Assembly: GCA_949283305.1 (NCBI GenBank)
Contig: CASDRU010000010.1
Coordinates: 124,001 to 188,000 of the forward strand
DNA: 64,000 bases
Direction of reading: 5' to 3'
Source of the DNA: an uncultured Spirochaetales bacterium
GTDB lineage: Bacteria > Spirochaetota > Spirochaetia > Sphaerochaetales > Sphaerochaetaceae
The position numbers and the translations under genes were made by a program. Below, piece after piece: positions 1 to 7,950 of this stretch. Numbering within the stretch: the stretch's first letter is position 1; each line of letters starts with the position of its first letter. The notes beneath the pieces were generated by a model. The model had not been told where the DNA came from, searched no databases, and saw nothing but the letters and a program-made list of their open reading frames with translations.

Positions 1-608
1 AAGATATCATAAAGATCTGCCAGGAGGCAAGGAAATATGACTTTGCTTCTGTGTGTGTCAATTCATACTGGGTGTCTCTGGCAAAAGAAGAGCTTAGGGG
101 AACTGACGTTAAGGTTTGCACAGTCGTTGGCTTTCCTCTTGGTGCGATGAGCACAAAAGCAAAGGCTTTTGAAGCAGAGAATGCCGTAAAGGACGGAGCC
201 GATGAGATTGACATGGTGATAAACATCGGAGAGGTTAAAGAAAAGAATGATGAAGCTGTCTATAACGATATTCTCGCTGTAAGAAAGGCCTGTGAAGGAA
301 AAGTGCTGAAAGTCATCATCGAGACATGTCTTCTTGATGATGAGGAAAAGGTAAGGGCCTGCCTCTTGTCAGAAAAGGCCGGGGCGGATTTTGTCAAGAC
401 AAGCACAGGGTTTTCCACGGGCGGAGCAACGGCAGAAGATGTAGCCCTTATGAGAAAGACCGTGTCTGACAAAGTGAAAGTGAAAGCATCCGGAGGAGTA
501 AGAAGCTATGAGGATGCAATTAAGATGATTGATGCGGGAGCAAGCCGCCTGGGAGCTTCAAGCGGAGTCAAGATCATGATGCATGAGGTGTCAGATGCCG
601 CGTATTGA
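1..608 (+). CDS. deoC: Deoxyribose-phosphate aldolase, 5' end missing
   Basis: Cytosolic class I aldolase that splits 2-deoxyribose-5-phosphate into acetaldehyde and glyceraldehyde-3-phosphate at the end of deoxynucleoside breakdown. The reading frame is open from base 3, so the true start lies left of the window; about 20-30 N-terminal residues are missing, judged by the usual 215-225 residue length. Visible family signatures are ASVCVN near the N-terminus, VKTSTGF with the Schiff-base lysine, and VKASGGVR with the second active-site lysine, followed by a short RLGASSG phosphate-binding stretch. The stop codon overlaps the start region of the next gene, a thymidine-kinase-like protein, which fits a deoxynucleoside salvage operon continuing in from the left. 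Confidence 0.96.
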   Translation, partial: DIIKICQEARKYDFASVCVNSYWVSLAKEELRGTDVKVCTVVGFPLGAMSTKAKAFEAENAVKDGADEIDMVINIGEVKEKNDEAVYNDILAVRKACEGKVLKVIIETCLLDDEEKVRACLLSEKAGADFVKTSTGFSTGGATAEDVALMRKTVSDKVKVKASGGVRSYEDAIKMIDAGASRLGASSGVKIMMHEVSDAAY

Positions 609-1737
609 GACCAAGAGGGACAGCGAGGATTTTCTCAAGTCCCTCGGTTTTCCGACAATTGATGTCCATGAGACATTCACACATTTTGATTTCACTCTTC
701 CTGGCCGCCGTGTACTCCTGATTGGCCCTATGGGAAGCGGAAAGACAGAGTTTGCCGCACGCGTATGGCGTGATGCGGCCATTGCCCAGAAAAAGAGCGA
801 CAAGGTCAAAGCTCTCACAAGCACAGGACTTCTGGACAGGAGAAATGTATTCTTCATTCGCAGCCAGATAGACGGCGTGCGCTTTACTGAGTATCCGGAA
901 GATGCCCTCTGCTACAGAAGCGGATATGTCAGATGCGGAGAAAACATTGCCAGGATAAAGGATTCCTTCGGTCTTGAGGAAGTAATCCGTGACAATCCTA
1001 CAGTCGGAACATTCATCATCGATGAGGCTTCCTTTTTTGATGAGCGCCTTGCATATGTGGTGAGAAACTATTCTCTTGAGAAAGGATGCATGTTCATATT
1101 CCCGACTCTGATTCTTAATTTCAGGAGGGATATATTCAACTCCACTGCAAGGCTGATGCTTGATATCGCAACGGATGTGATTCCCCTTACTGCTTACTGT
1201 GAGCATCCTGACTGCATGGATTCTGCATTCTATACATACCGCTATTACAGCGTGGACGGGCAGGAGTGTCCCGCGCTCTATTTTGATCCGCTTATCATAG
1301 TAGGGGGAGACAGGGAGAAGGATGGCTCTCTTGAGCCCAACTATGCCTCCAGATGTGACCGCCATCACTATCTTCCTGGAAAGGAATACACGTTCTTCAC
1401 TCTCAAGCCTCTTGGAGAGGAGGCGGGAAGGGGAAATGTGAAACCTCTTTATAACGAAATAGAAGCTCTTTGCTACAACATTCAGGCTTCAGCTCTTGCA
1501 AAGAACCTTACCCAGCGTTACAGGTGTGAGGATGAAGGAGAGAAATATCTCAATTCCCTCCGTCCGAAATATATTGCTGAAAAGGCTCTGTGCTATCTCT
1601 TCAGTGAGCAGAACCTGATTTCCGAGACCCTGCTGCAGAAAATCGTATTTGATCTCAAGCTTGACTGCGCTTATATGGAGAAGACCCTTTGCGACAACAG
1701 GCATCCTGTGTCCTTTGATCAGGGCCTGCTTCTCTGA
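595..1737 (+). CDS. Type II thymidine-kinase-like protein with long C-terminal extension
   Basis: The first two thirds look like a type II (TK1) thymidine kinase. A P-loop GPMGSGKT lies near residue 45, a Walker B-like FIIDEASFF near 145, and a zinc lasso (Cys-x4-Cys, then VGGDRE and [11 protein letters not shown]) spans roughly residues 200-260. TK1 enzymes are about 190-200 residues; this one is about 380, with an insertion in the middle and some 110 C-terminal residues I do not recognise. Two starts are possible, 583 and 595; I prefer 595 because GAGGTG lies five bases upstream of it. The gene overlaps deoC, which supports a role in thymidine or deoxynucleoside metabolism. Kinase activity itself is inference: the lasso and P-loop are present, but the spacing is unusual. 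A hairpin follows the stop. Confidence 0.75.
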   Translation: MPRIETKRDSEDFLKSLGFPTIDVHETFTHFDFTLPGRRVLLIGPMGSGKTEFAARVWRDAAIAQKKSDKVKALTSTGLLDRRNVFFIRSQIDGVRFTEYPEDALCYRSGYVRCGENIARIKDSFGLEEVIRDNPTVGTFIIDEASFFDERLAYVVRNYSLEKGCMFIFPTLILNFRRDIFNSTARLMLDIATDVIPLTAYCEHPDCMDSAFYTYRYYSVDGQECPALYFDPLIIVGGDREKDGSLEPNYASRCDRHHYLPGKEYTFFTLKPLGEEAGRGNVKPLYNEIEALCYNIQASALAKNLTQRYRCEDEGEKYLNSLRPKYIAEKALCYLFSEQNLISETLLQKIVFDLKLDCAYMEKTLCDNRHPVSFDQGLLL

Positions 1738-1768
1738 CAAAAAAACCGGAGACTTGAAAATCTCCGGT
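1738..1768 (-). terminator. Intrinsic terminator between convergent genes, strongest for eda
   Basis: Stem ACCGGAGA (1745-1752) pairs with TCTCCGGT (1761-1768) around an 8-base loop. Read on the minus strand the stem is followed by a run of seven T, a good terminator for the aldolase gene that ends at 1790. On the plus strand the T run is broken, so it is weaker for the kinase-like gene. Confidence 0.85.
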
Positions 1769-1789
1769 CTGACTTTGTCTTGCAATCTC

Positions 1790-2752
1790 TTATTTCACCA
1801 GATGGAAAGCAAAGCCTGCAAGTTCTTCATTGAAATATGCGACTTTTGTGTTTCCTTTGGCATCTTTGGAAACAGTTGACTCGTTGACAGTAAAGCCCTT
1901 GTTCTTGAGGAAGTATATTGTCCTGTCGACATCATAGCAGCGGAATGCGATATGACCGTTGGTACCAAGATACATCTTCTTCATAAGCTCAACGTCCTTG
2001 TTCATGAAGATTGATGAGTTTCCTTCATTGATCTCAAGGCCGAGCTTTGCAAAGTCAGAAGCAGCCTCTGATGCTGCCTTTGCATCCGGAAGGTTGATTC
2101 CGATGTGTGCCAGGCTTATTCCCTGGAGCTTGATTACAGCTTCCTTGCACAGTCTTGTGATCTCATCGAACCTGTCGTTTGCGATTAGGTCGCTCTTGAC
2201 CATCCAAGACCCTCCGATTGCAAGCACGTTCGGGCACTTTGCATATTCAGGAAGGTTGTTGATGTTTATTCCTCCTGTTGTCATGAATTTGACCTGAGAG
2301 AACGGGCCTGAGAGGTCCTTGAGCATCGCAACGCCGCCGGATGCTTCTGAAGGGAAGAACTTGAGGACATCAAGTCCGTATGAAAGTCCTCTTTCTATCT
2401 CGCTTGGAGTTGCAACTCCAGGAACGACCGGGATATTGTGGCTGAGGCACCACTGGACAGTCTCAGGATTGAAGCCAGGGCTCACGATGAATCTTGCTCC
2501 TGCATTCACAGCCTTCTCTGCAAGCTTGGCATTGATTACAGTTCCGGCTCCGACAAGCATCTCAGGATAAGCCTTTGTCATTCTTCTGATTGCCTCTTCA
2601 GCGGCATCGGTTCTGAATGTCACTTCTGCGCATGGAATTCCGCCGTCAATCATAGCCTTTGCAAGGCGTTCTGCCTTGCTTGCATCATCGATTTTTACAA
2701 CAGGAACAAGTCCTATATCATGAAAGGTCTTGAAAAGCTCTTCTTTTGTCAT
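1790..2752 (-). CDS. eda: KDPG/KHG aldolase with C-terminal VOC-like domain
   Basis: Splits 2-keto-3-deoxy-6-phosphogluconate into pyruvate and glyceraldehyde-3-phosphate, the last step of galacturonate breakdown. Residues 1-210 form the class I aldolase barrel: Glu43 in AEVTFRT and the Schiff-base Lys131 in VLKFFPSE are both present, with GAGTV and TTGGI phosphate-binding loops. The family is normally about 205-215 residues. Here about 105 more follow, starting at SLAHIGINL and containing GHIAFRCYDVD, which read as one vicinal-oxygen-chelate (glyoxalase-like) module; its function is unknown. The gene is divergent from the KDG kinase gene and shares an intergenic operator with it. An AGGAG site precedes the ATG at 2752. 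Confidence 0.93.
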   Translation of the reverse strand: MTKEELFKTFHDIGLVPVVKIDDASKAERLAKAMIDGGIPCAEVTFRTDAAEEAIRRMTKAYPEMLVGAGTVINAKLAEKAVNAGARFIVSPGFNPETVQWCLSHNIPVVPGVATPSEIERGLSYGLDVLKFFPSEASGGVAMLKDLSGPFSQVKFMTTGGININNLPEYAKCPNVLAIGGSWMVKSDLIANDRFDEITRLCKEAVIKLQGISLAHIGINLPDAKAASEAASDFAKLGLEINEGNSSIFMNKDVELMKKMYLGTNGHIAFRCYDVDRTIYFLKNKGFTVNESTVSKDAKGNTKVAYFNEELAGFAFHLVK

Positions 2753-2776
2753 TTTCTTTCTCCTATTTTTTTCATA

Positions 2777-2805
2777 AGTATAACACCGGGAAAAAAGAAA
2801 TGGAA
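2777..2805 (-). promoter_or_regulatory. Predicted promoter of eda
   Basis: Extended -10 TGTTATACT (minus strand, 2785-2777) lies about 24 bases upstream of the eda start, leaving room for the AGGAG site. The -35 position 17 bases further up (TTCCAT, 2805-2800) is poor, so the TG extension probably compensates. Confidence 0.5.
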
Positions 2806-2819
2806 TAGAGATTTTATAA

Positions 2820-2838
2820 AATGAAACGATGTTTCATT
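2820..2838. promoter_or_regulatory. Palindromic operator between eda and kdgK (KdgR-like)
   Basis: AATGAAACGATGTTTCATT is an 8+3+8 inverted repeat in the divergent intergenic region. The core TGAAAC-N3-GTTTCA recurs exactly at 10960-10974 in front of the uxa operon. It resembles operators bound by IclR-family KdgR repressors of pectin and uronate genes. The candidate regulator is the IclR protein encoded at 5776-6543. Confidence 0.75.
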
Positions 2839-2854
2839 ATTTTTAATTTCTTTG

Positions 2855-2883
2855 TTGACTTATACTTTTTTTGAAAATAGAAT
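2855..2883 (+). promoter_or_regulatory. Predicted sigma-70 promoter of kdgK
   Basis: TTGACT (2855-2860), a 17-base spacer and TAGAAT (2878-2883) place the transcript start near 2890. This also argues against translation from the ATG at 2891 and for the ATG at 2909. The palindrome at 2820-2838 ends 16 bases upstream of the -35. Confidence 0.8.
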
Positions 2884-2908
2884 GAGATAGATGAACAGGA
2901 GGAAATCA

Positions 2909-3943
2909 ATGTCCAACAAGTATGTAACATTCGGAGAAATCATGCTTCGCCTTAGAAGCAACGAAAGAGAGAGACTTTTCCAGAAGCCGGAGCTCGAGGC
3001 TACATTCGGAGGCGGAGAGGCTAACGTGGCAGTATCTCTTTCAATATTCGGAGAGGATGCAGAGTTTGTGTCAGCTCTTCCAGACAATGCCGTGGGTGAG
3101 GCAGCAGAGCGCGAGCTCATGAAGTATGGGGTCAAGACAAGCCACATAAACAAAGTCAAGGGATCAAGGCTTGGAATCTATTATCTTGAAACTGGAGCAA
3201 ACCAGCGCCCGTCACTGGTCGTATACGACAGAGCTAATTCAGCAATTGCAGAGGCAAAGGCAGCAGACTTCAATTTCTCAGAAATAATGAAAGGTGCAAC
3301 ATGGTTCCATACAACAGGAATCACACCGGCAATCAGTCAGGGTGCTGCAGACAGCGCACTTGAGGCAATGAAGGAAGCAAAGAAGGCTGGAGCAACAGTA
3401 TCAATCGACCTGAATTACAGAAAGAAGCTCTGGAACTATGGAAAGAAGGCACCGGAAGTGATGAGAGAGCTAGCAAAGTATGCAGATGTTCTCATTGCAA
3501 ACGAGGAAGATATCCAGAAGTGCCTCGGAATAGAAGCTGACAGTGATGTCACAAAGGGAGAGCTCAATACAAAGGTATATGAGGATCTCTGTGCAGAAGT
3601 AAGAAAGCAGTTCCCGAATGTGAAGTATATCGCAGTCACACTCAGAGAAAGCAAGAGCGCAGATTACAACGGCTGGTCAGCAGCACTTTCCACACCGGAA
3701 GGCTTCTACCTCTCAAGACACTATGACATTACGAACATTGTCGACAGAGTAGGAGGAGGAGACTCTTTTGCAGCTGGTATCATCTATGCTCTCAGCCACT
3801 ACGAGGACAAGCAGTACTGCATCAATTTCGCAGTCGCATCCAGCTGTCTCAAGCATTCAATCAGCGGAGATTTCAATCTCACAAGACTCAGCGAGGTCGA
3901 GGCACTCTGCAAGGGTGATGGATCTGGAAGAGTTCAGCGCTGA
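2909..3943 (+). CDS. kdgK: 2-keto-3-deoxygluconate kinase (PfkB family)
   Basis: A 344-residue PfkB/ribokinase-family sugar kinase. The N-terminal GGGEANVA loop and the C-terminal signature VGGGDSFAAG, whose aspartate is the catalytic base, are both present. With KDPG aldolase encoded divergently and the uxa genes nearby, the substrate is most likely 2-keto-3-deoxygluconate. A longer reading frame begins at 2891, but AGGAGG at 2896-2901 is well placed for the ATG at 2909, and the predicted transcript starts too close to 2891. Codon choice is strongly biased (many GCA, ACA, CTC), as in well-expressed genes elsewhere in the window. A terminator follows directly. Confidence 0.9.
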   Translation: MSNKYVTFGEIMLRLRSNERERLFQKPELEATFGGGEANVAVSLSIFGEDAEFVSALPDNAVGEAAERELMKYGVKTSHINKVKGSRLGIYYLETGANQRPSLVVYDRANSAIAEAKAADFNFSEIMKGATWFHTTGITPAISQGAADSALEAMKEAKKAGATVSIDLNYRKKLWNYGKKAPEVMRELAKYADVLIANEEDIQKCLGIEADSDVTKGELNTKVYEDLCAEVRKQFPNVKYIAVTLRESKSADYNGWSAALSTPEGFYLSRHYDITNIVDRVGGGDSFAAGIIYALSHYEDKQYCINFAVASSCLKHSISGDFNLTRLSEVEALCKGDGSGRVQR

Positions 3944-3962
3944 TGGATTTTTCTTGTCAGAA

Positions 3963-3991
3963 AGGGCGGATTTGATCTCCGCTCTTTTTTT
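3963..3991 (+). terminator. Intrinsic terminator after kdgK
   Basis: Stem AGGGCGGA (3963-3970) and TCCGCTCT (3978-3985) with a 7-base loop, followed by a run of T to 3991. It separates kdgK from the ABC exporter. Confidence 0.88.
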
Positions 3992-3998
3992 GTCTCAA

Positions 3999-4027
3999 TT
4001 GCCCAGTTTTCTTTTCTTTGTCATAAT
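3999..4027 (+). promoter_or_regulatory. Predicted promoter giving a leaderless exporter mRNA
   Basis: TTGCCC (3999-4004), a 17-base spacer and CATAAT (4022-4027). Only six bases separate the -10 from the ATG at 4034, so transcription should start at or next to the start codon. There is no Shine-Dalgarno sequence. Confidence 0.6.
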
Positions 4028-4033
4028 TAAGCC

Positions 4034-5779
4034 ATGCATGAACGTAAAAAAAGCCAGCTGAAAGTTTTCTTCTCGTATTTCCGTCCGCACTGGAAGCTTT
4101 TTGCTCTCGATCTCTCCTGCGGACTGCTTGTTTCCATAATAGACCTTCTCTTTCCTTCAGTCTCGAGATGGTGCTTATATACCCTTCTTCCTGAAAATGC
4201 ATTTGGCGCTTTCTGGCGCGTGATGCTTATCGTGCTTGTTGCATATCTCATCAGGACAGCTCTTTCATACATCGTATGGTCGCGCGGACACTATTTCGGC
4301 ATAAGGGTAGAGGCTGATATGAGAAGGGATCTCTTTGCGCACATGCAGAGTTTGAGCTATGAATACTATGATGCAAACCGCACAGGACAGCTGATGAGCC
4401 GTCTTACAACGGATTTGTTTGATATATCGGAGCTTGCCCATCATGGACCGGAGGATGTTTTTGTATCCTGCGTCACGATAATAGGCTCCCTAATCATCAT
4501 GTTCACTATCGAGCCGCGTCTTGCTCTTGTGCTTGCCCTCATGATACCGCTCTTTTTTGCCATCATCTGGCAGTTCCGCCGCCAGATGAGCCGGGCATCA
4601 AAGAGGGTCAAGGTGACGACGGCGAATATAAATGCTGATTTCGAGGCTGGAGTATCCGGAATGAAGACAGCAAAGGCGTTTGCCAATGAGGACCTCGAGA
4701 TGAGGAAATTCAATGAGGCAAATGATTCATACAGGAACAGCAAGAAGGACTTTCACCGGGCAATGGGCAAATTCAACTCCACCATGGAATTCTTCACCTG
4801 CATGCTCTCTGTTGTTGTAATCGCTGTTGGAGGAGTTCTCATAATGAGCGGGGACATGAATGTCATTGATCTTGTCACATTCTCTCTTTATGTGAGCGTC
4901 TTTGTAACTCCAGTGAGGAGGCTTTCAACGCTTTCAGAGCTTCTGGCAAACGGATTTGCAGGGCTTTCCCGCTTTTTTGAGATCATGCATACAGAGCCGA
5001 GCCTCAAAGATGCAGAGGATGCATCTGCGCTCTCTTCATGCAATGGAGACATAGACATAGAGGATGTCAGCTTCTCTTATTTCAATCACCCGGAAGTGCT
5101 TCATGATGTCAACCTCAAAATCAAAAGCGGAGAAACGATTGCATTTGTAGGCCCTTCCGGAGGGGGAAAGACAACACTCTCGCGCCTTATTCCCCGCTTT
5201 TATGATGTCACTCAGGGAAGCATAAAGATAGATGGAATTGATGTAAGGAAGATAAAGCAGGAGTCCCTTCATGAAAAGATAGGAGTAGTCCAGCAGGATG
5301 TGTTCCTTTTCCCTGCAACGATAATGGAGAATATCCGCTATGGAAAAGAGGATGCAACTGATGAAGAGGTTGCCGAAGCTGCAAGAAAGGCAGAGATTTT
5401 TGATGATGTGATGGCCATGCCGGACGGCTTCAATTCTCAGGCAGGAGAGCGAGGAGTGCTGCTTTCTGGAGGACAGAAGCAGAGGATATCGATTGCCCGC
5501 ATTTTCCTCAAAAATCCTCCTGTTCTTATTCTTGATGAGGCTACAAGCGCGCTTGACAGCGTGACTGAAGCCAGAATTCAGGAGACTTTTGACAAGCTTG
5601 CAAAGGGAAGAACCACGATAATAATCGCACACAGGCTCTCAACAGTCAGGAATGCTGACAAGATAGCTGTCATAGACAAGGGAAGAATCATTGAATACGG
5701 AAGCCATGATGAGCTTATAAAGAAAGACGGAGAATATGCGGCATTGATCAGAGCTCAGGCTTTCAAGGGAGATATCTAG
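4034..5779 (+). CDS. ABC exporter, fused permease and ATPase
   Basis: A 581-residue half-transporter of the MsbA/LmrA type in the inner membrane, expected to act as a dimer. Residues 1-310 hold about six membrane segments. The C-terminal ATPase has GPSGGGKTT near residue 372, the signature LSGGQKQR near 476, Walker B VLILDEATSALD and the H-loop IIIAHRLST. Substrate cannot be told from sequence; members export lipids, peptides or drugs. It lies inside the galacturonate block but on its own promoter, after a terminator, so a link to uronates is unproven. No partner half-transporter gene is adjacent, so a homodimer is likely. The 3' end overlaps the IclR gene by four bases on the opposite strand. 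Confidence 0.92.
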   Translation: MHERKKSQLKVFFSYFRPHWKLFALDLSCGLLVSIIDLLFPSVSRWCLYTLLPENAFGAFWRVMLIVLVAYLIRTALSYIVWSRGHYFGIRVEADMRRDLFAHMQSLSYEYYDANRTGQLMSRLTTDLFDISELAHHGPEDVFVSCVTIIGSLIIMFTIEPRLALVLALMIPLFFAIIWQFRRQMSRASKRVKVTTANINADFEAGVSGMKTAKAFANEDLEMRKFNEANDSYRNSKKDFHRAMGKFNSTMEFFTCMLSVVVIAVGGVLIMSGDMNVIDLVTFSLYVSVFVTPVRRLSTLSELLANGFAGLSRFFEIMHTEPSLKDAEDASALSSCNGDIDIEDVSFSYFNHPEVLHDVNLKIKSGETIAFVGPSGGGKTTLSRLIPRFYDVTQGSIKIDGIDVRKIKQESLHEKIGVVQQDVFLFPATIMENIRYGKEDATDEEVAEAARKAEIFDDVMAMPDGFNSQAGERGVLLSGGQKQRISIARIFLKNPPVLILDEATSALDSVTEARIQETFDKLAKGRTTIIIAHRLSTVRNADKIAVIDKGRIIEYGSHDELIKKDGEYAALIRAQAFKGDI

Positions 5780-6543
5780 AGGCTGTAGCCCATTACTGAT
5801 GAAATCTCGTTTGCACATCGCTTTATCTTGTGCATGATGTTTTCAAAATTATCCTTGTCAAAGCGGAATGTCGGCCATGAGACGCTTATTGCTGCAATGA
5901 CTTCTCCATCCTGATTGAAAACAGGGCTTGCTATGCACATTATGCCTTCTTCATGCTCTTCATCATCTACAGAGTATCCTCTGTCCCTGATCCTTTCCAG
6001 CTCTTCTTTCAGGGCATTTTTGCTTCTTATTGATTTTGCTGTAAAAGGAACAAGAGTGTTGCGCAAAAGGTATTCATCAAGCTCGCTGTCACTCATCCTG
6101 GAGAGGAAAATCTTGCCAATTGCTGTGCAATAGAGCGGAATGCTCTTGCCGACTCTGGAATACATTCTGAGCGTGTATTTGGATTCTTCCTTCAAAACAT
6201 ATACTGCAGCATCCCCTTCAAGGATTCCCATATGGCATGTTTCTTTCAGCTCATCAGAAAGTTCTTTCAGATAAGAGGATGCTGTGCTGATGAGGTCGAT
6301 ATGGGAAAGGCTTCTTGATCCCACAGAAAACATCTTGAGTGTAAGGCAGTAGCAGTCAGATGAGTCCTTGTATACATAGCCAAGATTGACAAGAGTTGAA
6401 AGGAAGCGGAGAAGAGTAGCCTTCGGCAGCCCTGTTTCCCGGCTCAAAGATTCAAGATTCACGCTCTTTTTGTATGAGAGGGTTTCAAGAATAGATATGG
6501 TTCTCAGTACTGCGTTTGTCTGTTTCTCTGCTTCCTTTGCCAT
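5776..6543 (-). CDS. IclR-family transcriptional regulator, probable uronate repressor
   Basis: A 255-residue IclR protein. A winged helix-turn-helix occupies roughly residues 10-70 (ESLSRETGLPKATLLRFLSTL) and an IclR effector domain follows, with GKIFLSRM and a C-terminal VAAISVSWP stretch. It is the last gene of the uxaB-uxaA-uxaC operon, three bases after uxaC, so it would be autoregulated with its targets. Two copies of a TGAAAC-N3-GTTTCA palindrome upstream of uxaB and between eda and kdgK are its probable sites, by analogy with KdgR. The ligand, perhaps KDG or a uronate, is inferred. Confidence 0.88.
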   Translation of the reverse strand: MAKEAEKQTNAVLRTISILETLSYKKSVNLESLSRETGLPKATLLRFLSTLVNLGYVYKDSSDCYCLTLKMFSVGSRSLSHIDLISTASSYLKELSDELKETCHMGILEGDAAVYVLKEESKYTLRMYSRVGKSIPLYCTAIGKIFLSRMSDSELDEYLLRNTLVPFTAKSIRSKNALKEELERIRDRGYSVDDEEHEEGIMCIASPVFNQDGEVIAAISVSWPTFRFDKDNFENIMHKIKRCANEISSVMGYSL

Positions 6544-6546
6544 CTC

Positions 6547-7950
6547 TCAGTCCTCAAAATAGTTCTTAGCGTTGTTGAAGGAAATGTCCTCAACTATTTT
6601 GCCCAGGTACTCCTCATCGTAAGGAACAAGCCCACTCTCAGCCCATCCTCCGATCACATTGGATAGGATTCTTCTGAAGTACTCATGGCGCGGATAGGAG
6701 AGGAAGCTTCTGCTGTCTGTGAGCATTCCTACAAAACGGGGAAGTGTTCCTAGGTTTGCGAAGACTTTAAGCTGCTCCTCCATACCATCCTTATGGTCGC
6801 AGAACCACCATGCGGATCCCATCTGCACACGGGCAGGAGTCTTTCCTTCATAACAGCCTATGAGTGTCATGATGGAGTAGTAATCCTTCGGGTTGAGCGA
6901 ATAAAGGATTGTCTTTGGAATGCTGTTGCTCTCGCTGAGTGCGGAGAAGAAAACAGAAATTCCTTTTGCAAGGCACTCATCATATGATGCATCAAAGCCA
7001 GTGTCCGCACCAAGAAGATCAAATGCCTTTCTGTTGTTGTCCCTGATTGCGGCAAAATGGAGCTGCATTGCGATGTTTCTCTCGTTATATGCCTTTGCAA
7101 GATTGAAGAGGATATATGTCCTGTATGCATCGGTTTCTGTGTCAGTAAGCTCATTTCCCTTCATCTTCTTTTTGAAGACCTTGTCCACATCTTCTGTGCT
7201 CCAGAATGTATGCGGGCATGTCATGAGTGCGTGATCCGATGCCCTGCATCCTGCCTTTTTGAAATAGTCAAGACGGATTATGAGAGCCTTAAGCACATCC
7301 TCAACGCCTGAGATGGCAACGCCGCTGACCTGTGAGAGCTTTTCTATATATGAAGCATAATCTGCCTTGTCGATATTGATGGCCTTGTCCGGGCGATATG
7401 AAGGAAGAACCTTTGCAGGGCATTTGCCTTCTTTCTTGATTATCTTGTGGTATTCAAGATCATCTGCAGGATCATCAGTCGTTCCGACTGCATATACATT
7501 GAATTTCTTCATTATGCCGAATACAGAAAGATCCGGATCATTCTGGAATTTCTCATTTGCCTCTTTATAGATCTTCTCAGCTGTCTTTCTTGAGAACACA
7601 TCAGTGATATTGAAATATCTCTGAAGCTCAAGATGTGTCCAGTGATAGAGTGGGTTTCCAATCAGGTTCTCCATTGTCTCTGCCCATGCATAGAACTTCT
7701 TGTACGGGTCTGCATCCTTTCCGGTAATCAGGCTTTCATCGATTCCTGTCCATCTCATCTGTCTCCATTTGTAGTGGTCTCCGCCAAGCCATGCATCTGT
7801 TATTGTTGTGAATCTTTTGTCTGCAGCTATCTCCTGAGGAATCAGGTGACAGTGATAGTCGAAAATAGGCATCTTGGCAGCATGGTCATGATAAAGACGC
7901 TGAGCCATTTCTGTCTCAAGAAGAAAATTCTCGTCCATAAATTTTTTCAT
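6547..7950 (-). CDS. uxaC: Glucuronate/galacturonate isomerase
   Basis: First step of uronate breakdown: isomerises D-galacturonate to tagaturonate, or D-glucuronate to fructuronate. The 467-residue length is that of the UxaC family. The amidohydrolase-type metal motif DYHCHL near residue 35, WTHLELQRYF, RLDYFKKAGCRASDHAL and FVGMLTDSRSFLSYPRHEYFRR are all family hallmarks. The start overlaps the end of uxaA by four bases, and the gene precedes the IclR regulator. No mannonate branch genes (uxuA, uxuB) are visible, so galacturonate is the likelier substrate here. Confidence 0.96.
   Translation of the reverse strand: MKKFMDENFLLETEMAQRLYHDHAAKMPIFDYHCHLIPQEIAADKRFTTITDAWLGGDHYKWRQMRWTGIDESLITGKDADPYKKFYAWAETMENLIGNPLYHWTHLELQRYFNITDVFSRKTAEKIYKEANEKFQNDPDLSVFGIMKKFNVYAVGTTDDPADDLEYHKIIKKEGKCPAKVLPSYRPDKAINIDKADYASYIEKLSQVSGVAISGVEDVLKALIIRLDYFKKAGCRASDHALMTCPHTFWSTEDVDKVFKKKMKGNELTDTETDAYRTYILFNLAKAYNERNIAMQLHFAAIRDNNRKAFDLLGADTGFDASYDECLAKGISVFFSALSESNSIPKTILYSLNPKDYYSIMTLIGCYEGKTPARVQMGSAWWFCDHKDGMEEQLKVFANLGTLPRFVGMLTDSRSFLSYPRHEYFRRILSNVIGGWAESGLVPYDEEYLGKIVEDISFNNAKNYFED

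Noticed and set aside
574-1368. 264-codon minus-strand open frame
   Set aside because: Lies opposite the thymidine-kinase-like gene, which has P-loop and zinc-lasso motifs; the minus frame has no recognisable domain or ribosome site.
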